From Botryococcus braunii (lineage: Eukaryota; Chlorophyta; Trebouxiophyceae), in assembly GCA_002005505.1 (NCBI GenBank), contig KV908477.1, forward strand, positions 111,573 to 121,572: a DNA stretch of 10,000 bases. The letters run 5' to 3'. The position numbers were made by a program, and so were the translations under genes. Below, piece by piece: positions 1 through 7,702 of this stretch. Position 1 is the stretch's first letter; each line of letters opens with the position of its first letter. Under the pieces are notes generated by a model. That model was not told the origin of the DNA. It worked only from the letters and a program-made list of their open reading frames with translations, and searched no databases.

Positions 1-286
1 GGAGTACGCTAGTGCACTTCACGTGAAGCTGGAGGTTCAACGTGATCATAATCTCGTGATATCGACTAAGTCGGTTCATTGCAGTATTTCCAATTGCGTA
101 AATTGTTGAGGAGCCACTAGCACTAGTACTATATGGGATCTACCATCATATACATACATACAGGATCCGCTGTGTCCGGGATTACTGTATATCTTATGCA
201 ATATATAGTATGTAAACTATACATACGACTATAAGTATATAGCTATATCTATAGTATCTATAGTTATTATTGTTAAATAGTTAAAG

Positions 287-308
287 ATGCTATCCCATGG
301 GATAGCAT
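287..308. repeat. 22-bp perfect palindrome
   Basis: The 22 bases equal their own reverse complement, centred on CCATGG with arms ATGCTATC and GATAGCAT. It can form a cruciform in DNA or a hairpin in RNA with almost no loop. It is one of several such elements confined to the spacers of this window. No function is evident. Confidence 0.85.
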
Positions 309-334
309 ATAACCTATTACATGAGAACCTGGCC

Positions 335-370
335 AGGTGCAACAGTCACTAGCTAGTCACTGTTACACCT
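335..370. repeat. 36-bp near-perfect palindrome
   Basis: The repeat is centred on ACTAGCTAGT (348-357). Outer arms AGGTG and CACCT and inner arms AACAGT and ACTGTT pair. Only two of the 18 position pairs mismatch (347/358 and 340/365). It abuts a separate 12-bp palindrome at 327-338. Two mismatches suggest an older or slightly decayed member of the same class as the perfect palindromes. Confidence 0.75.
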
Positions 371-743
371 ACAGGATCGGGTTCGAGTCAGCTAAGTGCG
401 GATCCGTGTTAGCGTGGTCCTTCTGGATAAGGCCTCGAGTTAAGTGTACTACGGCAACTGTACCAGGTTGTAGCGTAGCTCAAGGGCGTGTCCCTAGGCC
501 TAGTCGGCGCAACAAGGATACATATTGAAAGAGATTTCCGTGCAAGCATCATGAACTGTCTCCGTCTCAAGAATCCTACCCTTCTGAACCTCTAATTGCT
601 CTACTCTGAGACCAGGTATGAGAACCGGTTCTTATATCATATATTCTACGAGATGGCCGGCCATATGGCGCCATGGGTGCAACTGCAATATTGCGAGCTA
701 ATATAATAGCTACTAAATAGCAGCTAGCAGCGCTGACCACTCC

Positions 744-788
744 GTCACGTCATGACGTCACCCATTTAACGTCACCCTTTTAACGTCA
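744..788. promoter_or_regulatory. Cluster of four ACGTCA (CRE/bZIP-like) cores
   Basis: ACGTCA occurs at 747-752, 755-760, 769-774 and 783-788. The second lies within the full palindromic site TGACGTCA (753-760). Start-to-start spacing is 8, 14 and 14 bases, and the last two units share flanks of the form TTTAACGTCA, so part of the array is a short tandem repeat. TGACGTCA is the classic binding site of CREB/ATF and plant TGA-type bZIP factors. It sits about 145 bp upstream of the small open frame at 931. A promoter role is inference; it could equally be a chance product of tandem duplication. Confidence 0.35.
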
Positions 789-930
789 TCCATGCATGGC
801 CATGGCCATGTCCATGGGTGCATCACCACGTTGTCATGATTCAGATCCATATGCTGGCCACCTCGTAATGACTTCATGCTCACTATCACTACAACGTTCT
901 TGGTGAGCAGGGAATTTTGCAACTGCTGCA

Positions 931-1197
931 ATGAGCAGCAGTATCTCAGACGGACTTCCGGAACCTGGTCGCGATGACACAACCATTTCGGTACAGCTGG
1001 CCTGTGGCGATGAACCCATTGACGCGGAAGGCTGTATTGACCCACCACTGTGTGACGAGAAGGACATCGAGGATACGTCTACCGGAGGTACTGGTTCGCG
1101 AAATTTTAAACCTCCTTTTCAGGGTCATCTCTCCACATATGTGAAAGGGATCCGGATGCATCCGATCTACCCGTTTCATGGTCCTGGTTCTTATTAA
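931..1197 (+). CDS. Possible small protein or exon of 88 codons, unrecognised
   Basis: ATG at 931 opens an 88-codon frame ending in TAA at 1195-1197. The frame is open only from just after a TGA at 904-906, so the ATG or a splice acceptor close to it would be the 5' limit. The product is acidic in its first two thirds (DEPIDAEG, DEKDIED) and basic and aromatic at the C-terminus (FKPPFQGHLSTYVKG, then HPIYPFHGPGSY). I see no signal peptide, membrane segment or known motif. Composition looks protein-like, unlike the other small frames nearby. It follows a cluster of bZIP-like sites. It may be a short gene, the last exon of a longer one, or chance; I do not recognise the family. Confidence 0.3.
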   Translation: MSSSISDGLPEPGRDDTTISVQLACGDEPIDAEGCIDPPLCDEKDIEDTSTGGTGSRNFKPPFQGHLSTYVKGIRMHPIYPFHGPGSY

Positions 1198-1385
1198 GAC
1201 TTAAATAAGTTCAGTTAGAATGCATGCATAAAAAACAAGCCAGGCGCGCCATCCAAACGAACAGTTTTCAATCTCTTTCGACGAGCATGCTATTCTGAAT
1301 AATTCAGTAGGAATGCATGCTTTTCATGAATGTTCCCAGGAAGTCCCTGCTGATCAGCAGGGACTTCGATATTTCTCCTGCTAGG
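1198..1385. other. Spacer with repeated ATGCATGC words
   Basis: No open frame of interest. AATGCATGC occurs at 1220-1228 and again at 1312-1320, and an AscI-like GGCGCGCC lies at 1242-1249. A 28-bp palindrome (listed separately) closes this stretch just before the pyrimidine tract. Confidence 0.5.
1340..1367. repeat. 28-bp perfect palindrome
   Basis: The longest perfect palindrome I found in the window: arms GAAGTCCCTGCTGA and TCAGCAGGGACTTC meet without a spacer at TGATCA. It lies 18 bp before the start of the CCT microsatellite. It could extrude as a cruciform, or form a 12 to 13-bp stem in RNA. There is no T-run after it, so it does not look like a simple terminator. Confidence 0.9.
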
Positions 1386-1836
1386 CCTCCTCCTCCTCCT
1401 CCTCCTCCTCCTCCTCCTCCTCCTCCTCCTCCTCCTCCTCTTTTTCCTCCTCCTCTCCTCCTCAATTTCCTTTTCCTTCTCCGTCTTGTTCTCCTTCTCC
1501 TTCTCCTCCCACCCCTAGAGATCTTCTCCCTCTTCTTACGTAAGGGTATACCCTTCTCCGGATCCTGCTGCTGCTCTTGCTACTGGGCATGCCCTTCCCC
1601 TTAAGAGGAAGAGGAAGAAGGGGAAAAGGAAGAAGCTTCTCTCTCCCTTTCCCTTCTTCCTTTTCCTCTTCTCTTCCTCCTTCCCTCCTTCTCCTCTGCT
1701 TCTTATCCCTTCGAAGGAAGGAATCCATATTCACTCCTCCCCCTAATCGAGCTCCTCCTCCTCCTCCTCCTCCGCCTTATCGTCGTCTACTCCTCCTCCT
1801 CCTCCTCCTCCTCCTCTTCTCCTCCTAATCCTCTCC
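1386..1836. repeat. Long polypyrimidine tract with (CCT)n microsatellites
   Basis: Almost pure pyrimidine on the plus strand, broken by short interruptions. CCT runs occupy 1386-1440 (about 18 units), 1753-1773 and 1791-1815, with C/T-rich sequence between them. A purine block at about 1602-1635 is nearly complementary to the pyrimidine stretch at about 1652-1680, giving a large imperfect hairpin. Such tracts can form triplex (H-DNA) structures. Frames across it encode only low-complexity Pro/Leu or Arg/Glu runs and are not genes. The same kind of sequence resumes at 7930, on the other side of the retrotransposon, so this tract is the insertion target. Confidence 0.85.
1832..1836. repeat. Target-site duplication, left copy (TCTCC)
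   Basis: TCTCC directly precedes the LTR that starts at 1837 and matches the five bases after the other LTR (7930-7934). Five-base duplications are usual for Ty3/Gypsy integrase. Because the host tract is itself pyrimidine-rich, a five-base match alone is weak evidence. With TG...CA LTR ends at exactly these points it is convincing. Confidence 0.85.
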
Positions 1837-2062
1837 TGTTATGGCAATCAGCGGAAGAGTATTTGACTGAGGCAAAGAGATCCGTTCATGAAGACGAAGA
1901 TAGCGACTGATTACAATGCGTGAAGTTCTCGTCTTAAATGCGACGCAGAGCGGCCAATTATAGAATGTACGCGTTCATCTAAGTATATATGAAAACCAGA
2001 GAGAACTGTACGGGATCTCCCCATGCACGCATATGAAGTACAAGGTAATGGTTGTCTTTACA
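1837..2062 (-). repeat. 3' LTR of the retrotransposon
   Basis: A 226-bp direct repeat, TGTTATGGC...CTTTACA on the plus strand, so the element reads TGTAAAG...CATAACA with canonical TG and CA ends. I compared it base by base with 7704-7929 and found no difference or indel. On the element strand a TGTAA word lies at 1915-1911. TGTAA is the polyadenylation signal of volvocine green algae, so it may direct 3' end formation if the host is of that kind; that is inference. Confidence 0.95.
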
Positions 2063-2075
2063 TTCCCTCCCCCTT
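2063..2075 (-). other. Polypurine tract (second-strand primer)
   Basis: On the element strand the 13 bases directly before the 3' LTR are all purine (AAGGGGGAGGGAA), followed at once by TGTAAAG. This is the expected place and composition for the RNase H-resistant primer of plus-strand DNA synthesis. Confidence 0.85.
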
Positions 2076-2656
2076 GGAATGAAGATGACGGGCAAGGGCC
2101 CTTCTTCATGAAACGCAGATCATGAAGATAGATCAAAAAGGCAAAGGAAACCCTTCCGATCTTGCGCAATTAACCCACACACATCGGGTCAATTACAAGT
2201 TGCAGAGAAACAAGACATTGGAAGATACTCCAGGCAGGGAAAAGAGGAACAATTCCCTCCAGTAGCACAGAAGATGGCCTTTAAGGGCCTTCCCTTCCAA
2301 TAGAAAGTCGCATCTAGGGAAGAACTGTCCACCACTATAAGTTGATTCCAAGGGGCATGGCCCCCAATCCATATTACTCCCCCCCCCCCCCCCATCATTC
2401 AACCCAAGTACAGTAGAACAGTAAGCCAGAAAAATAAGGTACAGTGTACCTTATGCTGTACTGTGTGTTGTACTGCTTTTTGAAAGAGGGTCCACAGAGC
2501 CTAATTGCAAGGCAACAAACACCATAAGGAGTACCCTCCCAGCCCCAAACCCTCCCAACCCAGAACCCACCCTCCCAAGTCTAAGCGTAGCCGCAGTACA
2601 GAGACCCATGCGGCGAAGATCCAGGCTGCCAAGAGGAAATCATTGCTCCAGCAAGG
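2076..2656 (-). other. Untranslated 3' region of the element
   Basis: About 580 bases lie between the pol stop and the polypurine tract. I find no domain-bearing frame on either strand. On the element strand it contains a run of 15 G (2393-2379) and a hairpin at 2454-2434 with 9-bp arms and a 3-base loop. Around the hairpin are several GTAC-containing words (2406-2475) that could pair further. Chromoviruses often have a moderately long 3' tail; whether this one packages or regulates anything is unknown. Confidence 0.6.
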
Positions 2657-4240
2657 TCATGGCAGTACTGGCGCAGCCGCGATAAGGTCTGTCAGGTGCC
2701 TGACATTCCGAAGCGCCTCCCAGGAATTATCATGATCTGACCAGCCTTTCCATTTCACAAGAAAGCGCCAAGAGCGTCCAAATTTCCTCTTGCCCAGGAT
2801 GGTCTCCACTTCATAGTAATCTCCTTGTCTGCCTGTATACAAAGGACCAGGGTTTGTAGGTTCTGCAGTAGGGTTAGTGGACGATACGTATGGCTTCAAT
2901 TGAGACACATGAAAAACAGGGTGAATCCTAAAATCAGCAGGCAATTCCAGCTTAAATGCATTCACACCTACAGCTTCCAGGATACAGAAGGGGCCCATAT
3001 ACTTAGCTGATAGTTTAGAGGACAACCCAGGAGGGAGCTGGTTTTGGCGCACAGCCAATAACACTGAATCTCCACCCTGGAAAGGATGATCCCTCCTCTT
3101 CCTGTCAGCATAATATTTCTGGCGCTGTTGGGAAGATGAAATATTAGATTTGGCACAATGCAAAGCCTTCTGCAAGTCCCCCACATATTCAGCAACGGCG
3201 GGCACCGACGAGCGCGTAGGAACAGCAGTGGACAAAGGCGTAAGAGGGTTTCTGCCATGGTTCAGGAAAAAGGGGCTATGCTGAGTAGTGGCCTGTACTG
3301 AATTATTGTAAGCGAATTCCACAATGGCCAAATACTTGCACCAATCATCTTGCTTGGGACCCACAAACCCTCTCAGCATGTCTTCAACGGTCCTATTAGC
3401 CCTCTCAGTCTGACCGTCGGTCTGAGGGTGGTACGCAGTAGACATATTCAGTTGCGTGCCGAGTAACGACATGAATGCCTTCCAAAAATGACTAGTAAAC
3501 CTAGGGCCTCTGTCAGATACAAGGGAAGTAGGCATGCCAAACCGTCTAAATACTGTGTCAATGAAGATCTGAGCCAATTGAGGTGCATTCACAGTTTTAG
3601 AACAAGGCGCTAAGACAATCAACTTGGTCAAACGATCGACAAAGACTACGATGGAGTCATGTCCACAGCACAATGGCAGGTCTGTCACCAGATCCAAAGA
3701 AACACTCTCCCAAGGCGACTCTGGTACAGGCAAGGGCTGCAACAATCCAAAAGGTACTTTGCTAGTCCCCTTCATCCGTTGACAGCTAGTGCACTCTCTG
3801 CAGTACCGACGTACGGCAGACAACATGGCTGGCCAATAGAAGAACCTGCACACTTGCTCAGCAGTCTTGTGAGCGCCCAAATGGCCTGAAAAAGGTGTGC
3901 TGTGACACTCTGCTAGGATCCTCTCCCTCACAGGGCCTTCTGAAACATAAATCTTGTCATGCTCGGTATACAGCAACCCCCTTTTCCAACTCACGGTTCC
4001 CTGATCCAACAAACCAGGGACCTGTGGATCATTTTCATAACCCTTACTCAACTCTTCCAACAAGGTGTCTGACACAAGAGAGGAGACATGCAGAGTAGCT
4101 AAGTCTGCGCGCCGACTCAACGCGTCCGCGACCACATTATCAGTACCTTTGACATATCTAATGTCAGGCATGAACCTCATAATGTCAGTCAAAAAGCGCT
4201 CTTGTCGATCAGTACGCGTCGGTGCAGTTAAGAGGAATTT
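2657..4240 (-). CDS. pol: Pol piece 4: end of RNase H, integrase and chromodomain
   Basis: This frame continues the RT frame after the TGA at 4243-4241 and ends at TGA 2659-2657; it has no good ATG of its own at the 5' end. It opens with the last RNase H motif, ADALSR (Asp codon 4126-4124). The integrase follows. Its zinc-binding HHCC residues are His at 3904 and 3883 and Cys at 3793 and 3784. Its catalytic triad is Asp 3694, Asp 3514 (within SDRGPRF) and Glu 3406 (within TDGQTERANR), with exactly 35 residues between the second Asp and the Glu. A GPF motif (codons 2995-2987) and FRIHPVFHVSQLKPY follow. The chromodomain spans about 2818-2681 (VKWKGWSDHDNSWE). Integrase joins the DNA copy to the host chromosome, and the chromodomain is thought to steer it to modified histones. 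All key residues are present. Confidence 0.93.
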   Translation of the reverse strand, partial: KFLLTAPTRTDRQERFLTDIMRFMPDIRYVKGTDNVVADALSRRADLATLHVSSLVSDTLLEELSKGYENDPQVPGLLDQGTVSWKRGLLYTEHDKIYVSEGPVRERILAECHSTPFSGHLGAHKTAEQVCRFFYWPAMLSAVRRYCRECTSCQRMKGTSKVPFGLLQPLPVPESPWESVSLDLVTDLPLCCGHDSIVVFVDRLTKLIVLAPCSKTVNAPQLAQIFIDTVFRRFGMPTSLVSDRGPRFTSHFWKAFMSLLGTQLNMSTAYHPQTDGQTERANRTVEDMLRGFVGPKQDDWCKYLAIVEFAYNNSVQATTQHSPFFLNHGRNPLTPLSTAVPTRSSVPAVAEYVGDLQKALHCAKSNISSSQQRQKYYADRKRRDHPFQGGDSVLLAVRQNQLPPGLSSKLSAKYMGPFCILEAVGVNAFKLELPADFRIHPVFHVSQLKPYVSSTNPTAEPTNPGPLYTGRQGDYYEVETILGKRKFGRSWRFLVKWKGWSDHDNSWEALRNVRHLTDLIAAAPVLP

Positions 4241-5443
4241 TCAAGCTTTTTGGTCAGTGTACACAGTAAACTTCCCCCCAATGAGCAAATGCTTCCACTT
4301 ACGCAGGGCGTGTACAAGGGCCAATAATTCTCTGTCATATGGAGCCAACTTTCGCTCACTGGGCTGCAGTTTCCTAGACTCAAAGGCGATCGGCTGCAGT
4401 CCCTTACCTTGATCTTGCTGTAACACACACCCAATAGCAAAGGCAGATGCATCCACATGCACGACAAAAGGTTTTTGCAAGTCTGGTGGGAGCAAACAAG
4501 GAGCAGTACACATCAGATGTTTCAATTCACGGAAAGCCTTCTCATGCAAGTCATCCCATTGCCATGGAGCATCCTTTTTAAACAACTCAGTAAGAGGGAA
4601 GGCAACATGAGCAAAGTGGTCTGCAAATGTATCATAGAACTGTAGAAGACCCATGAACGAACGAAGTTCAGACACACAGGTAGGGGTGGGCCAATTCATG
4701 ATAGCCTCAACCTTCTTCGGGTCCACCCTCACTCCCTCACTGGAAATGACATGTCCCAAATACTCCACCTCGGGTGCGCAAAACAAACACTTGGAGCGTT
4801 TACAGAAAAACTGATGGTCTCGTAGTGCCTGAAGTACAAGTCTCAAGTGTTGCAAGTGTTCCTCAAAAGACTTACTATATATGAGGATGTCATCTAAATA
4901 AACCAGCACAAACCTGTCTAAGTAAGGCGCCAGAACAGTATTCATCACGTATTGAAACGTTGCGGGGGCGTTTGTCAGACCAAAGGGCATCACAGTAAAT
5001 TCATAGTGACCATACTTTGTCTTAAAAGCAGTCTTCTCTATACTATTCTCATGCATACGGATCTGGTGGTACCCAGAGGCTAAGTCAAGTTTAGTAAAGA
5101 GCTTACTACCACACAACTGCTCGAACATTTCATCGATACGTGGCAACGGGTGTTGGTTTCTTATAGTCAATTTGTTTAGAGCGCGATAGTCAATACACAA
5201 CCGCCAACCACCGTCCTTCTTGGGGACAAAAAGGATGGGAGCACCGTAAGGACTAGAGCTGGGCCTGATGTACCCTCGTTCCAGCAACTCCTGCAGCTGT
5301 GCCCTGAGCTCAGCAAGCTGAGCTCCCGACAGCGGGTAAATGCGGGAGGCAGGAGGTCGAGCACCAGGTTCCAGGTGGATTTCGTGGTCTCCGACTCGAG
5401 GTGGTGGAAGACTGTCAGGCAAGCCTGATAGGACATCCGAGAA
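4241..5443 (-). CDS. pol: Pol piece 3: reverse transcriptase and most of RNase H
   Basis: The piece lies between the TAG at 5446-5444 and the TGA at 4243-4241, in the same frame as both neighbours. No ATG opens it; it begins with [16 protein letters not shown], the usual lead into Ty3/Gypsy RT. RT motifs in order: [31 protein letters not shown] with the first catalytic Asp at 5086-5084; [11 protein letters not shown]; and YLDD at 4900-4889, carrying the other two catalytic Asp. RNase H has its Asp at 4453 (VHVDAS), Glu at 4330 (YDRELLALV) and Asp at 4255 (YTDQK). The frame then stops two codons after YTDQK, before the final Asp, which lies in the next piece. RT copies the element RNA and RNase H removes it. 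The RT core looks intact; RNase H is split by the stop. Confidence 0.93.
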   Translation of the reverse strand, partial: FSDVLSGLPDSLPPPRVGDHEIHLEPGARPPASRIYPLSGAQLAELRAQLQELLERGYIRPSSSPYGAPILFVPKKDGGWRLCIDYRALNKLTIRNQHPLPRIDEMFEQLCGSKLFTKLDLASGYHQIRMHENSIEKTAFKTKYGHYEFTVMPFGLTNAPATFQYVMNTVLAPYLDRFVLVYLDDILIYSKSFEEHLQHLRLVLQALRDHQFFCKRSKCLFCAPEVEYLGHVISSEGVRVDPKKVEAIMNWPTPTCVSELRSFMGLLQFYDTFADHFAHVAFPLTELFKKDAPWQWDDLHEKAFRELKHLMCTAPCLLPPDLQKPFVVHVDASAFAIGCVLQQDQGKGLQPIAFESRKLQPSERKLAPYDRELLALVHALRKWKHLLIGGKFTVYTDQKA

Positions 5444-6358
5444 CTACTGCAACAAGTCCTCCAACCCCGGCTGGGCATGTATTGGTTCAGAATCCCGTTG
5501 TACAGGTTTCAACTTGAGCACGTACAATTCTGTCAAATCAGAAGCAAATCTATCCAACTCTGTGGCAGAAATCACATATTTAGGCACATCAGAACGCTGA
5601 CTACCCACCAAAACATGTGTGCTTTCACCATCAACAAGACAAACAGTGTTCAAGCGCCAATTTACACATGGATTAAACGCTGTCAACCAGGGCTTTCCTA
5701 ACACAACATCATAGGTATGCAGCTCTGTAGGCAAACAATCCACTCGGAACTGAAACGACCCCACAGACAAGTCAACTGCACACACCTGATCAGTTACCTT
5801 GGCTCTACCATCAGCGAGGTTCACTGTCAACAACGAGTTGAGAGGCATAGTGGGTAAAACAAGAGCATGCATAAACTCTTCACTCACAAAATTAGCTGTA
5901 GCACCACTATCCAATAGCACCCTACATGCAACACCCTGCACCAATCCCTCAAACTGGATACACGCATGTGACAAGTCAGGAGTCGCTACAGTAAAATCTG
6001 CGCTCATCTGTGCAATATGATGAAGGGGCTGGTAGGTGAGTTTACTAGGTACAGCTACAAGCCTAGTAATGACAGACACCTCAACCATGTCCCGCCCGAA
6101 AACACTCTTAACAGTGGGAGGCGCCTGAATCGCAGTAGATTCTCCCCATAACTGCAGTAGAGATGTCCAAGGGATAACGATGGTCGCATGGCGTTGCTCC
6201 TGCAGTTCTGGCCCTACAGCCTCCCCACCTGTGGACCTGGGGCAAAGCAGTGTTACCCTATCCCCGGGAAGGGCCCGTGTAATCACTCTTTCCCAAGCCA
6301 TGGGAGCAGCTTCAGAACTCAAGGAAACAACCAACTCATGGGATCCATCAACATGCGT
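5444..6358 (-). CDS. pol: Pol piece 2: linker and aspartic protease
   Basis: The piece lies between in-frame TAG codons at 6361-6359 and 5446-5444. The first 350 bases encode a region I do not recognise. The protease follows: LLDSGATANFVS holds the retropepsin catalytic triplet DSG (codons 5911-5903). The downstream motif YDVVLGKPWLTAFNPCVNW matches the second conserved block of Ty3/Gypsy proteases. The enzyme would work as a dimer to cut Gag-Pol. It ends with LEDLLQ and the stop. In related polyproteins this stretch runs without a break into the RT lead sequence that follows the stop here, so I read the TAG as an interruption and not as a natural terminus. Confidence 0.88.
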   Translation of the reverse strand, partial: THVDGSHELVVSLSSEAAPMAWERVITRALPGDRVTLLCPRSTGGEAVGPELQEQRHATIVIPWTSLLQLWGESTAIQAPPTVKSVFGRDMVEVSVITRLVAVPSKLTYQPLHHIAQMSADFTVATPDLSHACIQFEGLVQGVACRVLLDSGATANFVSEEFMHALVLPTMPLNSLLTVNLADGRAKVTDQVCAVDLSVGSFQFRVDCLPTELHTYDVVLGKPWLTAFNPCVNWRLNTVCLVDGESTHVLVGSQRSDVPKYVISATELDRFASDLTELYVLKLKPVQRDSEPIHAQPGLEDLLQ

Positions 6359-6532
6359 CTATCTACCCTCACACTGCTCACAAGCAGGGGTGATCAGCCC
6401 AAAAGGGGTTTCAGACACAGGCAAGCGTTGCGAACTCGTCACATGAGTCACAACACTCTCAGAAAAGGTGCGTAGGTAGGTAACAAACTCGTCAAACGCG
6501 GGAAGAACCGGGATCCCTGTTTGAATCTCCAT
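6359..6532 (-). CDS. pol: Pol piece 1: N-terminal segment of pol
   Basis: ATG at 6532-6530 opens a 57-codon frame ending at TAG 6361-6359 and in the same frame as the protease piece. The product (beginning MEIQTGIPVLPAFDEF) matches no domain I know, although it contains a lone CEQC. Upstream the same frame runs back to a TAA-TAG pair at 6571-6566, which ends the -1 reading of the gag zinc knuckle. So gag and pol are in one frame once the knuckle shift is allowed. The ATG is the natural pol start if pol is translated separately; it could also be an internal Met of a Gag-Pol fusion made by stop readthrough. Confidence 0.6.
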   Translation of the reverse strand: MEIQTGIPVLPAFDEFVTYLRTFSESVVTHVTSSQRLPVSETPFGLITPACEQCEGR

Positions 6533-6597
6533 GGTACCAACACCTGTCACACCCCACAGCCACACCTATTAGGCAGCCGTTTTGTTTTTTACTTTTC

Positions 6598-7641
6598 TCA
6601 TTTCAGGGAGTAAGACCCAGCATGCATCGACATTATGTCCGGGTTGCCGCAATGGGGGCAGGTAGGCTTATTAGCCTCCTTAGCCGGGGGAGAAGGTGTG
6701 GGTTTGGTCTGGGATCCTCCGGAGGGAAACCCCTTCTGCCCGCCACCCTGAGGAGGGACACTTGCATGCAGATCAGATACTGCAACTGCAAGTGTGAACA
6801 CCTCTTCCAGCGTCTGCGGACGCTGCACCGTAATCGCCCTGCGCAGGTCATCCCGACACCCATGCTTAAACACAAACATTAACATCGCATCTGACATGCA
6901 GTCAGGTGCTTTGGCCCTACACGCATTGAAATGCGCAACATACTCCCTCATGGACCGTTTTCCTTGTCTCATGACAAGAAAAGGCTCAAAGTAAGTATCC
7001 GTCAGCTCCTCTGGTCGGACGGCCTCCTGTAAAGCCTGCATGTATGCGTGGAACGTTGCCAATTCCACGGCTTGCCCTTTAGCTGCCAATTGAGTCCGTG
7101 AGACGAGCCAATCAAGAGCCTTGCCCCGTAGGAACATACTGGCCATATCAACGGCTACGTCTCCTGACAGATCTACACGATTCGCACGCAAGTACGTACG
7201 AACTTGCAGAAAATGGGCATCCAACATGTCAGGATCTCCATAATACAACATGGGTTCAGGAAACTTGGTCTTCACAGCCGAGATGGGAACTTCCCTCAAG
7301 GTGGGGTCCGGAACCACAGGAGACGGTGCTGGGAAGACCATTCCACGCGAGCGCATCTCTGCTAGAAGAGATGCATCACTTAGACGGCTTGCATCTTGCA
7401 CCACAGCACTGCCTGGGCGGCTCTCCGCCTCCTCATCAGTGGTGTCGTAAGTGGCTCCCGGGTCAAAGCCCCGAGCCAGCATCGACTCGTATAAAGGTTT
7501 GGAAACAAAAGTAGACACATCTACACGCTCAGGATCAACAAAATTCGGCCCTGAAGTGGGGATTCCAGCAGGAACCATCTGCTTCCTAGGCGTCGTAAAA
7601 CTGACCCGCTTGCGCGGAGCCCCTGTCCTGGTTCGTCTCAT
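6598..7641 (-). CDS. gag: Gag (capsid/nucleocapsid), zinc knuckle broken by frame change
   Basis: ATG at 7641-7639 is the first Met after an in-frame stop. It lies about 60 bases from the primer binding site and gives 347 residues to TGA 6600-6598. The basic N-terminus (MRRTRTGAPRKRV) is followed by a disordered region. The retrotransposon Gag core spans about residues 127-292, with landmarks FPEPMLYYGDPD, FLRGKALDWL and MREYVAHFNACRAKAP. A Gly/Pro/Lys-rich spacer leads to CPHC (328-331), the first half of a CCHC zinc knuckle. The His and last Cys of that knuckle are absent in this frame. They are present, correctly spaced, in the -1 frame from about 6643, where a Trp follows the Cys as is common. 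That frame ends at TAA-TAG 6571-6566. Gag forms the particle and the knuckle binds element RNA. A one-base deletion is the simplest explanation. Confidence 0.9.
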   Translation of the reverse strand: MRRTRTGAPRKRVSFTTPRKQMVPAGIPTSGPNFVDPERVDVSTFVSKPLYESMLARGFDPGATYDTTDEEAESRPGSAVVQDASRLSDASLLAEMRSRGMVFPAPSPVVPDPTLREVPISAVKTKFPEPMLYYGDPDMLDAHFLQVRTYLRANRVDLSGDVAVDMASMFLRGKALDWLVSRTQLAAKGQAVELATFHAYMQALQEAVRPEELTDTYFEPFLVMRQGKRSMREYVAHFNACRAKAPDCMSDAMLMFVFKHGCRDDLRRAITVQRPQTLEEVFTLAVAVSDLHASVPPQGGGQKGFPSGGSQTKPTPSPPAKEANKPTCPHCGNPDIMSMHAGSYSLK

Positions 7642-7684
7642 CACAAACGCACCTAAGCCAAAGAAACAAGAAGATCAAGCGACA

Positions 7685-7702
7685 ACTATGTCGCCGATAC
7701 CA
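7685..7702 (-). other. tRNA primer binding site
   Basis: One base inside the 5' LTR, the element strand reads TGGTATCGGCGAC, so the plus strand at 7690-7702 reads like a tRNA 3' end finishing in CCA. The discriminator would be A73, preceded by U72. An A1:U72 pair is the hallmark of eukaryotic initiator tRNA-Met. The first seven bases equal those of the common plant initiator-Met site TGGTATCAGAGC, with differences further in. Priming by the host initiator tRNA is therefore likely but not proven. Confidence 0.75.

Larger units (their letters stand above)
1..743. other. Intergenic DNA rich in palindromes, no gene seen
   Basis: I see no credible gene here. The only sizeable open frame (337-528) has no recognisable domain and overlaps palindromes. 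The stretch holds many short perfect inverted repeats: 12-bp ones at 17-28, 327-338, 621-632 and 653-664, a 10-bp one at 665-674, and the larger ones listed separately. Around 180-280 the sequence is AT-rich with overlapping TATA and CTATAG words. The density of self-complementary words exceeds what I see inside the retrotransposon or the phosphatase gene. Confidence 0.6.

Noticed and set aside
377..392. GGTTCGAGTC, a match to the tRNA B-box
   Set aside because: The flanking five-base stems do not pair, and I found no D arm, anticodon arm or acceptor stem around it.
337..528. 63-codon frame on the plus strand
   Set aside because: It starts within a near-palindrome, has no motif and no context; length is within chance.
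1317..1828. Open frames with long Pro or Leu runs on the plus strand and Arg/Glu runs on the minus strand
   Set aside because: They arise from reading the CCT microsatellite in any frame and have no other protein-like content.
2825..6446. Plus-strand frames inside the retrotransposon (for example 4065-4412, 5799-6020, 6180-6475)
   Set aside because: They are antisense to gag and pol, which have clear catalytic motifs on the minus strand, and carry no domain.
6359..6571. An intron separating gag from pol
   Set aside because: Frame is kept across the region and I could not find a convincing GT...AG pair that would remove the stops; plain stops are simpler.
7098..7514. 138-codon plus-strand frame
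   Set aside because: It is the antisense shadow of gag; no recognisable domain and strand opposite to the element.
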